A DNA stretch of 64,000 nucleotides from Anthopleura xanthogrammica (taxonomy: Eukaryota > Cnidaria > Anthozoa > Actiniaria > Actiniidae), in contig OZ025212.1 of NCBI GenBank assembly GCA_964019055.1, forward strand, positions 15,797,590 to 15,861,589. The letters are read 5' to 3'. Shown here piece after piece: positions 24,911 through 44,749 of the stretch. Numbering within the stretch: the first letter of the stretch is position 1; each line of letters starts with the position of its first letter. The notes beneath the pieces were generated by a model, which was not told where the DNA came from, made no database searches, and was given only the letters and a program-made list of their open reading frames with translations. A program made the translations under genes and the position numbers.

Positions 24911-26635
24911 CTATTTGCACATTCCGAGTTTTTGCAGAGCAAGAGCTTTGAGCGCTTTACGGTCGGTTTTGCCTGTATTCGTCAAAGGAAATGCTTCCAT
25001 AACCAATGTATACTTTTGTTTTCGCGTTAGTCCAATGTCTTCATTCTTCCACTGTTGTGATGCCCAGTCCTCAAACTCGGTTACACTCGACTCCAAGCGA
25101 CTTCCTGTCTTTGGAATCACGCATGCGCAAATCTCGTCTTCCTGGCGATCATTGGACACGCCAATGACAGCAACCGCCTTGACATCATGATAGGTTGATA
25201 GCACCTTCTCGACTTCAATAGGGTAGATTTTAACACCCATTTTAATGATCACCTCACTCATTCGGCCGCATACATGGAGCCCGCCATGATGGTCAATATA
25301 TCCTAAATCATCTGTGTGAACCCACCCACTGGAATCCACTCGAATAAACGTTGCTTTAGGATCTCCAAGATATTCATGGAAACGATACGGATACCGGGCA
25401 CAAATCTCGCCCATTTCTTCAAAGCCAACGACTTCTTTGTTATCATTAATAACTTTGACTTCTGTCGGTGGACAAACCTTCATGCCTGCGTTAGCTAAGA
25501 CATCGATGCTGTCATCGAATCCAATGGTCTTCACTGCGATAGGGATAATCTCTGTCATTCCATACAAGTTTACGATGGAACAGTTGGGAAGAACAGATCT
25601 GCCAGTAATCACAGTTTTTAGGTGGGTCAAATCAAAGTTTCCAGTGCAGGGATTAGCGATCAGATCGTTGATCACGTAAGGCAGGAGATGAGCACCAGAA
25701 CACTTTTCGTCTTGTAGAATTCTAATAAAGAAGTCGGGATCAGATTTGCAAACTGATCTTGATGGAGGACAAGAAACAAGTGTGAATCCCATGGCAAAAA
25801 CGTTATTAAGGCCAAGCATTAAGCAGCCACTCCAGCTAAACGGCCTGTCATTAAAGAATCTGCATGGATTCTCTACTGGATGGGGACTGCTGGCTAATCC
25901 AAGGCAATGCTTTGCAAATAGAAGAGTCTGGTTCACCATAGCCCGATGGGTGTACTGAATGGCCTTGGGCACACCAGTGCTTCCCGATGTAAAGAGACAG
26001 ACAAAAGGGTCATCAGCATGGATGCCATCTTGTCGCTTGTAGATTTCGTCCAAATTGATTTCCTGTGGTGTACTTTTAAGGAGATCATTCAAGAGATACT
26101 TGACTTCAATGGATGAACCTTGACCAACATCATCTTCTCCGATAAGAATGACTCTATCTTCTCCGATAAGAATGACTCTATCTTCTCCTAAAACTCTTTT
26201 CACATTTTCAGTCAAGCTCTGATCAAACAAGTTGTCCCCACTTGGATGTAACACAAGTGCTTGACACTTATAGCGCTGCAATCTCGCCATCACTTTATCC
26301 TCGGTTTTCCCATGGACTGGAATCAAAATCGTATTTGCACCGATTCTATTTAGAGCCAAGTAGCACCAGATGAACTCGATGCGATTGGGCGCCATGAGAG
26401 CAACATTTTGGCCTTTGTCTATTCCAATCTGCAGCAGTATAGCCGTATAGCCATATAGTATAACAAAGGCTTCTTGTTGTGGGTGTAGACTAGTGTGGTA
26501 GTCATGCAGTTGTGCGAAAGTTCGAGTCTCAGTTTTCTGAGTTAGTGCCTCGTCTGGGTAGGTTTTCTCGGCCATTGCGATTGAAGAAATGTATATTTCA
26601 TAAGAGTAAACCTTCGTGTGACCGAGGTCATCCAA
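24911..26635 (-). CDS. Acyl-CoA synthetase-like protein (ANL superfamily), intronless, internally deleted
   Basis: One open frame of 574 codons. ANL motifs in order: the phosphate loop TSGSTGVPKA at about residue 215, NLYGMTE at about 356, GWVHTDD at about 437, GRMSEVIIKMGVKIYP at about 457, and the C-terminal NTGKTDRKAL with the adenylation lysine at about 554. The family joins a fatty or other carboxylic acid to CoA using ATP. It reads closest to the ACSF2-like medium-chain group. The likely start is the internal Met at about 26575 (MAEKTYPDEA), because the first 20 residues are not family-like. Oddities: no introns although the other recognised genes are split; about 25 residues missing between HPQQEAFVI and LLQIGIDKG; about 10-12 missing before NLYGMTE; and an 8-residue tandem duplication (RVILIGED) at about 26140-26190. 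It may be a retrocopy, perhaps inactive. No poly-A tail was seen at the 3' end. A Mutator-like element starts 200 bp upstream. Confidence 0.82.
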   Translation of the reverse strand: MDDLGHTKVYSYEIYISSIAMAEKTYPDEALTQKTETRTFAQLHDYHTSLHPQQEAFVILYGYTAILLQIGIDKGQNVALMAPNRIEFIWCYLALNRIGANTILIPVHGKTEDKVMARLQRYKCQALVLHPSGDNLFDQSLTENVKRVLGEDRVILIGEDRVILIGEDDVGQGSSIEVKYLLNDLLKSTPQEINLDEIYKRQDGIHADDPFVCLFTSGSTGVPKAIQYTHRAMVNQTLLFAKHCLGLASSPHPVENPCRFFNDRPFSWSGCLMLGLNNVFAMGFTLVSCPPSRSVCKSDPDFFIRILQDEKCSGAHLLPYVINDLIANPCTGNFDLTHLKTVITGRSVLPNCSIVNLYGMTEIIPIAVKTIGFDDSIDVLANAGMKVCPPTEVKVINDNKEVVGFEEMGEICARYPYRFHEYLGDPKATFIRVDSSGWVHTDDLGYIDHHGGLHVCGRMSEVIIKMGVKIYPIEVEKVLSTYHDVKAVAVIGVSNDRQEDEICACVIPKTGSRLESSVTEFEDWASQQWKNEDIGLTRKQKYTLVMEAFPLTNTGKTDRKALKALALQKLGMCK

Positions 26636-26834
26636 ACAATTAACTCGGTACGAACTTTTATTTATAGAAATTTATTTTATGATTGATAGTCGCCATGAAC
26701 ACTAATGCGACGTTTTCTGTGATTGGTTAACTGTGTTTGACAAAACATCACACTCATGCTATCAATCCCTTGCGTGACGGCTGATGATAACAGGACGACT
26801 GCACTTCAACCTAGAATCCGACAAGATCTCGAAA
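26636..26834 (-). promoter_or_regulatory. Short 5' flank of the acyl-CoA synthetase ORF
   Basis: Only 199 bp separate the ORF from the transposon end at 26835. No clear TATA box is seen on the minus strand. Any promoter must lie here or within the transposon. Confidence 0.3.
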
Positions 26835-27766
26835 GGGTCGCGGTAAAACGCGGAAACTGAAACGGCGGAAAGCGGAAAGCGGAAATTCGATACATTTCAT
26901 TATACTCCAATTTCGTACAAGAATCAACATGAATTGAAATTTAATACATTTTATAATACTCAAATTTTCGTAAGAGAATCAATATCAATGTTTGAAACTT
27001 CAGAAATACTCATGTTTTACGATAAAGAATCGAAAACATATCTCTTAAATTAAACCGGACACTTTAAACATATCTAGGGATTTTAAGATGATAAAATAAT
27101 AGGCGCTGTACTCGGGTTTATTCTATATGCCGGCGCTGACTGATGATCATCACTAAGGTCAATGTCACGAACGTACACTCCGTCTAATTTCTACAAAACC
27201 CTCGCACGGAGGGGAGTGGATAACCAGCAAGTATCAATATTCTTTAGAGAAAAGTGATTGGTCAGTTTTGTCAATTTAACTCATTGATACTGAGCAGTCA
27301 ATGAAAAATTACTTTTAGTTTTATCCTCAGTATAGAAGAAAAGAAAAGCCGACCTTTAGGCTTCATAGAAATAAAATAAATCAAGAAGTTATAAACAAGA
27401 CGTCTAAACAAGGAAAGTTGTACAATGGAGATGCTAAGAAAGCTGCACGCGTTTATTTTACACTTTCGGCATTAATTCACATAGTCTAAGGTCTCAAGTT
27501 GTACATTTGCAACTGACGTTTTTGTGCGGAACAACTCAACTCTTTGCACTCTAGCACAAATTAGTGAAGTACGAAAGCTTTTTTAAGGTGCCTATAGTTA
27601 CTATAGAGCAAAAATTATCATAAAAAGTTTTTGAATGTGGTTTCGATTCTAAACCCAAATTTAAGCAATTTACTCAAATTTCCCCCAACGCCTTCCTATG
27701 TATGAGGATTTTGCCCCCGTTTTCAAGTTCTGTTTCACGTTGTAGTTGCGTAGAGTAGTAGCTAGC

Positions 27767-27867
27767 GTAGTAGTTTCGTTTTTCAATAATAAGCAGCCAC
27801 CAAAGGTTTACAAACTTTGTAAACCTTTGGTGCGTGGCTGCTTATTATTGAAAAACGAAACTACTAC
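27767..27867. repeat. Near-perfect 101-bp palindrome inside the Mutator-like element
   Basis: The arms 27767-27800 and 27834-27867 are exact inverse copies (gtagtagtttcgtttttcaa outward). The inner part (accaaaggtttacaaa against tttgtaaacctttggt) is also inverse, leaving almost no loop. It can fold into a single long hairpin. Confidence 0.92.
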
Positions 27868-28511
27868 TACTAGTATGATTAACTATAACATTTGATGATT
27901 TTAATTTGATTAGTTCATCGCCTATATAAAGGTGGTAGTGTGCTAAAGTCGTAAATTAAACCCATATCAAAGAAGGGAAACGATATGACTTCACGGTAAA
28001 CTGAAAAATGCTAAGTATTTTTTTGTGCTAATTTGTCTTATGTCACGCGATAAGTGACGTCCAAGTAGCAAAGACAGAATTAAAGAGACAAGTGAATACA
28101 GAAAGTAATTCATTGGATGAAAAACAAGTTGAACTTAAATTATGGGTTTCCCGGGATCAAAAGCATCTCCCCTCCGCGTGAACGTAGTTTGTGGAGGGTT
28201 TTGTAGAAATTAGACAGAGTGTACGTTCGTGACATTGACCTTAGTGATGATCATCAGTCACCGCCGGCATATAGGATAAACCCGAGTACAGCGCCTATTA
28301 TTTTATCATCTTAAAATCCCTAGAGATGTTTAAAGTGTCCGGTTTAATTTAAGAGATATGTTTTCGATTCTTTATCGTAAAACATGAGTATTTCTGAAGT
28401 TTCAAACATTGATATTGATTCTCTTACGAAAATTTGAGTATTATAAAATGTATTGAATTTCAATTCATGTTGATTCTTGTACGAAATTGGAGTATAATGA
28501 AATGTATCGAA

Positions 28512-28700
28512 TTTCCGCTTTCCGCTTTCCGCTTTCCGCTTTCCGCTTTCCGCTTTCCGCTTTCCGCTTTCCGCTTTCCGCTTTCCGCTTTCCGCTTTCC
28601 GCTTTCCGCTTTCCGCTTTCCGCTTTCCGCTTTCCGCTTTCCGCTTTCCGCTTTCCGCTTTCCGCTTTCCGCTTTCCGCTTTCCGCTTTCCGCTTTCCGC
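28512..28700. repeat. Heptamer microsatellite (tttccgc), about 27 units
   Basis: A perfect 7-bp repeat within the right terminal arm. The left arm has only two or three units at the matching place (26866-26886), so the array expanded after the element formed. Long ORFs on both strands (AESGKRK and FPLSAFR polymers) come from 7-bp periodicity. Confidence 0.97.
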
Positions 28701-28815
28701 CATTTCAGTTTCCGTGTTTTACCGCGACCCATCTCGAAATTACAGTTTAATTACGAGAAAAACTGGCTTATCTACGTAAAACAATTATTGCGATCAATAA
28801 TTTCGCAAAAATACT

Positions 28816-29635
28816 TTAAGGATACAGGATACCCCAAATTGCTTCAAAATGGCATTTTTTGAATTTTAACATTTTCTTAAAAAGAATGTTTTTTTCTTTC
28901 ATAATCAGAAAAAAAATTCTCAAAAAAATATTTTTAAAAGAAGTTATAACGAAAAAACTATTTTTTGAGTCCCGTAAGTGTTGATGTGTATCTGTCAGCA
29001 GTGTATTCAACTTTTGTTCCTGGTCTAAAGTATCCTGCTGCTTAATCCCCTAAGCAAACACACGGGCCACACGACTCCAAAATAAGTTTTGGCTGATTTC
29101 TTGGAGACGAAATTTCGCATGAGTGACTGTGCGTTTCGAGTTCCAGGTCAAAAGGATTTTCATGGATTTTTATGAGACTTGGGGAAAATCATCCCACATA
29201 ATTGAACTTCAAAACCGTGTCTCCGATTTTTTGTTTTTATTTTCGTTTAAAAGTTATCGCTTGTTTGGTTGAATAGACTGCATATTTTTCATACCTTCAT
29301 CTTTAGACTTGTATAGAAAAGCAACGGGACAACTTATCAAAAATCGGAGACACGGTTTTGACAAGTGATATGTCGTGAACTCAAAAAAGTGATTAGCAAA
29401 CAATATCAATAAATTCCGGCTGACCTGGAACTCGGCGTTTGAAGGTATATGAAAATTAATATTACTCGAGTTTTTAGAAATGCCTTAAATCATTTTACAA
29501 AAGTAAGATGATATTCTGATGCTCCATTTATTCAGCTTTCAGAAAATATATTCTTTATTGGGGTTTAAAGTGATATTTTTCGCGCTAGAGCGCTTTGAAT
29601 ACAAGGCGGTCGTTTGGGGTATCCTGTATCCTTAA
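28816..29635. mobile_element. TTAA-flanked MITE, about 0.8 kb (piggyBac-like)
   Basis: Ends 'ggatacaggataccccaaa' and its inverse form 19-bp terminal repeats. TTAA is present on both sides (28816-28819 and 29632-29635), matching piggyBac target choice. Subterminal inverse phrases (ttccaggtc/gacctggaa and ccgtgtctccgattttt) add further pairing. No long frame. Confidence 0.85.
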
Positions 29636-29639
29636 GAAC

Positions 29640-30014
29640 TAAAACTATAGTAAATGTTTATTGTGATAAACATTATTACTTCCCTACTGAAAAATATAGT
29701 AACTATTTATTTGCAAACCATCTGAACATTAAAATATATAGTCGAAATAGTGACTTGCGTGACCCGCCTTTTCGTTTTGTAGACTAGGTCCAGTCTCCGA
29801 ACCGATGTTCGATTTCTCTAGCGGTCTGTTTTTCATTATATAGTAAATGGCATATGAAAAACAACAATGAAAGTTTAGGATTGTTATTTTGTTGGTGGTT
29901 GTTGTCAGTGATATTGTTATTTTTATAATGATTATCATTATTTTAAATTCGTTGCTTAATCACAAACACTGGAATCCCCCAGAGTTGTGAAAATACGTCT
30001 CAGTATATGAATCA
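29640..30014. other. 3' flank of the ankyrin-HECT gene
   Basis: AT-rich. The minus-strand transcript should end here, but I cannot fix the poly-A site. Confidence 0.4.
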
Positions 30015-40513
<10,499 letters not shown>

Positions 40514-41750
40514 ATTTAGTCTGCCGTTGACGAAATCTCACATATATTTGTAGGGTTCAAACCAGTTGATTATTAAGGCAAGACTTTCCACTCCGTCAGC
40601 GATCAATAACTGTCTTATTGATTAATCCATAAAACAAGTCAGTTAAGCAGCCATGTAGAAGAGGAACAACGAGCCTTCCATCAAATGAGACGAAGAAGTC
40701 TTCAAACAACAGCCGATAAACATAAAAACGACGAATTATTGCCCGAAACTCTGCTTCAAAACATAAAAAAACAGTCCATACCTATGTAGTATAGTCAAAG
40801 TGCAGATAGGTTATCATTTAAGCCTAATATTCATAATATATAAGCTGATAAAGAGCGACTTCTTCCCTCAGCATCAAATTATTTCCCGCACTTTTGCACT
40901 TTGTATTTTGGCACGAAAATGACTGGAGCCCAAACCACCTTCGGTAGAAAATACACAGGAAGCCCAATTATACTGTAGATCAAACTGACAGGAACGAGCT
41001 GCCAAACTAATATAATGGAAAACATAAGTGAATTTAAGCGATTTTACTAATTCACATCATGAAAAGTCAACAGCCAAAAAAACACTTATTTTGCTAGGAG
41101 GAATTCCTCGCACAACTCATAAGAATATTAGCAGACATGGCCTCAGAGCGGCGCGCGAGATTATTGCTCGTCCAATCAGAATGCAACGAGCGAATAAGAA
41201 GGACTGAAACTTCAACACGGTGTAACAAGGTTTGTAACTGTTGTGACGTTTAGGACATTAGTCCTTTGTCGAAGTAAACTTGAGTAAATAAGAATATTTG
41301 TAAATACAGTATCCTAGTTCCACAAAAGTAAAGCGTTATAATTTATGGACACTGAAGTCGGAACGCCGGCTTGAGTTCTGAGAAAACGTGATGAAATACA
41401 GACATGCGCGACGCATGCGCAATCATTCTCTAGTGTCAGTAATTTGTTGTAGTTCGAGTCACGTGGTATGGCATTTAGTTGGATTACGAACATAAACATC
41501 TGTTGCAGTTGTTTCGTTATCTTTTGTCTGGTCATATTGGACAGGGTAATCTTTGGATATTCGTGCTGAGACAGAACTGATAAATGTCATCATTCTTGAT
41601 GTCATAGTAAAATCTCCGTCAAACATTACCCTACAAACATACGAGAAACAACAACGAGAAAACGTTTGCATGCCTGGTTTGCGATTAAACATTTAACTTG
41701 TGCAAGTCAAGACATCGATACATCACAAGGCGGGGTGCCTGTGTTATTGT
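40514..41750. other. Upstream flank of the ankyrin-HECT gene
   Basis: Contains the promoter by position. I see no TATA box near 40.55 kb on the minus strand; the region has CpG-containing patches (41145-41165). Two exon-like minus-strand stretches further right (41461-41640 and 41970-42092) are discussed as a finding. Confidence 0.35.
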
Positions 41751-41757
41751 GTATCTA

Positions 41758-41814
41758 GCCTGAGAAAATAGGCTAGGGGGGACGAGGAGCAAAAGGACGT
41801 CTGTTTTCTCAGGC
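41758..41814. mobile_element. 57-bp MITE, TA target duplication
   Basis: Ends 'gcctgagaaaa' and 'ttttctcaggc' are perfect inverses, flanked by TA at 41756-41757 and 41815-41816. A minimal Tc1/mariner-type element. Confidence 0.75.
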
Positions 41815-42435
41815 TATGAATAGTCGGAACAAGAATTACTAGTATTACAATAGAAAGCTAAGGTCATTCCTTCCTCTATTTCCAAGAAATAAAAGGTGCA
41901 AGCTAAGCATATCTATAGATAATTTTCTTGGAAATGGTTGCAAAAATCAGATGTCTCAAATATTGCTTACAGATCGAGTGTATCTTGCCCGAACACGTCT
42001 CAAAATACACCGGCTTCAAGGAAGACCAATGACAAAGCTGCAAGTCGATAGTGTCTGTCACACCATGTTCTGCGTTGGAGGCATGACCTGGGAGGCAGAG
42101 AATGAGCAAAGGCCTACTATATATACTTGTAGGAAGCAAATAATAAACGCATTCAATTCTATTCTAAAGGCCTGTGATATAGGGAGTCAGTCTGGTGGAA
42201 AGTATAGTTCATTAACTGTCACAATACAATATTCCATAGGACCTGCACTATGTACTCAGGCGAACCCGACCCTACTCGGAGTTACCAAAGATTTTTTTCA
42301 TTTCCGTTGCTAGTGGCGTGATATCAGCTGCCAACGCTAGTCACTCAAACAGGAATTTCTGTACTAATTTCCAAGAAAAGGGATCTATCTGTCAATTTAC
42401 CACGTGCATTTCTTGGAAAAAGAGCTTCAGATCTT

Positions 42436-42506
42436 TGACGTCACGTGTAAGTTGCTCTCTGATTGGCTCGAGCTTCCCTTCTGACGTAACGTACTGTCTT
42501 ATATGA
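42436..42506 (+). promoter_or_regulatory. Candidate promoter of the secreted-protein gene
   Basis: A CRE-like tgacgtca (42436-42443), an inverted CCAAT box (gattggct, 42461) and a TATA-like ttatatga (42499) occur in order, 120-190 bp before the ATG at 42626. Order and spacing fit an RNA polymerase II promoter. This is pattern-based inference. Confidence 0.45.
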
Positions 42507-42625
42507 CCGGTTTATTCCTTTTTCAAGAGTCAGTACGTTAGGTGTGTTTCAGTCTGCAAACAAGAATCGTACATTTTGTGCTTTATTCTCACTGCTTGCC
42601 GCCCTGCTTTTCTTTAGCCATCAAA

Positions 42626-44747
42626 ATGAAGACGATCCATGCTGTCTCGATGTTGTTGTTTTGCGGTAAGTAAAGATTAACATGGAATTGTTCAGCTCCG
42701 CTCTTTTCATTGAAATATTTTGTACCATGAGTTATAGACAATAGATCTGAATATTGCTAATTTTGCATGTGTTGGGATTTATTTCATTTACTGATTTGGA
42801 ATTAGCATGCATCACTGTAGCGTAATCTCACAGTGGCCTTCTGTAAAAAATTATATCGCAAAAGTTGATTCAATGTTTTTAAATTTCATACGAGGATTTT
42901 CTGAATAAGACAGACAGGTTTTGCGCTGACATTTAATTCATGCAAGCCAGACGAAGTAAATGATTGTTAATTTGTGAGATCTATTGAAGCACAGCTGATT
43001 CTTTGAAGAACTTAGCTTACCTGCCTCGTGGCATAAAGTCTTGGTTCAAATTTCTTCTCTGTAATTTGAAGCTTGTTTGTCTCAGATCTCCTGAACCGGC
43101 CCGTTCCTGAAACCAGTCGTGACTTCCGGGTCACGTCGTTCAACCAATCAGTACTCGTCACCTTCCAACTTCCAACGATAGGATATGGGGGTTTTGGGGG
43201 CACTTGTTGAATCTTTTCTTGGATGCCAGTTTTGTAGGCTCTTTTTTCGGTTCATAATTTGTAATATAACGCACTGTGGAACCAAACACAGGAACCATCG
43301 AGCTACGAAAATGCTCGCTGACTGATTTATTGTTAGAACTGAAAATAAATCAAATTTACATATAAATTACTGATGAAGATACAAACGAATAACATCTCTC
43401 GTATTGGCTCGGGGTAGCCTGCATTGCTTGGTGGTCTGCGGTAGCGAGAAAGAGGGGAGGGGAGGGTGGGAAGTATTGCTTTTGTGTTTAAGGTTGATTT
43501 TCTATTATGTTGTTGCGCAGGATTGACATTGTTATGCAGTACAGCCGCCCAAACAACCATCAAGTTTCTTCCCGTGCTATTCGTCTCATCAGTACCAGAC
43601 AGGCCTGCACCTGACTCAGCAGTCATCTACGCTGCAACTATCTGTGACGGAACACTTTACCATGGCAACCTAACCGTTGCTAGGGTAAACCTACCGAATG
43701 GATGGAAACCTGTTATTGGTGCTTTTGCTAAAATTGAGGTGATTAAATACGAAGGCTTTAATCCAATTTATGTTTAGATATGCTAGTGAGTACGAGAACC
43801 AAAAACATTTTTATAAGCTATAATGCGCAACTATCCCGCCCAACCTGATTATGAATTATGTCGTTTAGGCATGTAGCGATGAAGAATGCACCAAAATCTA
43901 CTGTTCTAATTATGCATCCGGGAAGTTCAGTGGTAATCATTACTGCAATTACACCTACAACTCAACCATGAAGGATATATTCTTGCGTGTAACCGCTGGA
44001 CCAAGTCCTAACATTGACTGGACTGTTGCAGTAGAGTTTTTGAACACCAAGATGCCCTTACTAGAGCGACCACCTCTGCGTAATGCTCTCGACTTCCCAG
44101 AACCAATAGCCAAGAATGGTGTGCGTGCAAATGTTCAAGTTTTGATGCAGATAGTAAAAACTGCGGCTGAGCAGACCGTCGTGACTCTTGGACACGATGA
44201 GTTTCTCTTCAGGTTTTGTCCTGATCGACAGACAGGAAATCGGTATGTTAATATAGTCGTTCAGTTTATAGTCACCTGTCAATTTTTTGACTTTTAATAA
44301 ATGAGTTGACAAGAACTTCCTCAAATGACAATTTTGTTTTGCTAATAACTAGATGAAAATTCAAAACTCACCCCCATCTCTTGCTCGTTCAGTTCCAAGT
44401 CGCCAATATACAATAGGTTTTAGTTGTCTTAGAGTCACGTCCAAGGTTTTTGACTTACATTACTGATAACAGTCTTTTTTTACCTTAACAGCTACGACAT
44501 CACCATTGCTGTAACCGGAACAGACTCCAAGTCAGCCATGGCTACATACGTATGTCTACCCACAGAGTTACCCTGCAGTGTCGTAAGCTCCACCCATTAT
44601 GACCCACGTGGTATCGGCATCAATACCGTTACCTTAACAACTGGAAGTGGTCAGCTGAGCGAGATACACGTGATAGTTGTGGGATGGGGTGATGGTGAAC
44701 AGACTAACACTTTTACACTAGGTGCCACTGTTACTAAAAAGGCTTAG
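42626..44747 (+). CDS. Secreted Cys-containing protein, unknown function (4 exons, 295 aa)
   Basis: Exons 42626-42665, 43521-43738, 43869-44242 and 44492-44747; phases 1, 0 and 2 close and the stop is at 44745-44747. The start gives a signal peptide (MKTIHAVSMLLFC...STAA) split by intron 1, with probable cleavage near residue 22. The mature part has about nine Cys, including a cluster in exon 3 (ACSDEECTKIYC, HYCNYTYN), several N-glycosylation sites (NLT, NYT, NST) and alternating hydrophobic beta-type stretches. There is no transmembrane helix or GPI tail. The two halves (about 25-140 and 150-295) both look beta-rich and may be two related domains, but I cannot show it. I do not recognise the family and assign no function. 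A promoter-like block lies just upstream. Confidence is in the gene model, not in a role. Confidence 0.75.
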
Positions 44748-44749
44748 TG

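Larger units (their letters stand above)
26835..28730. mobile_element. Non-autonomous Mutator-like element, 1.9 kb, 9-bp target duplication
   Basis: The ends read 'gggtcgcggtaaaac' and its inverse. The terminal inverted repeats run about 26835-27217 and 28167-28730; the right arm is longer because of a heptamer expansion. The 9-bp sequence atctcgaaa occurs exactly at 26826-26834 and 28731-28739. Long inverted termini with a 9-bp target duplication are the hallmark of Mutator-like elements. No transposase frame is present, so it is a non-autonomous copy. Confidence 0.9.

Noticed and set aside
25316..25958. Plus-strand ORFs inside the synthetase region
   Set aside because: Antisense shadows of the minus-strand acyl-CoA synthetase.
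28344..28862. Arg/Lys- and Phe/Pro-rich ORFs on both strands
   Set aside because: A 7-bp repeat reads through without stops in more than one frame; they lie inside a transposon arm.
41951..42313. 120-codon plus-strand ORF before the secreted gene
   Set aside because: It ends before the promoter-like block of the next gene and has no domain or splice support; the opposite strand has an exon-like stretch at the same place.
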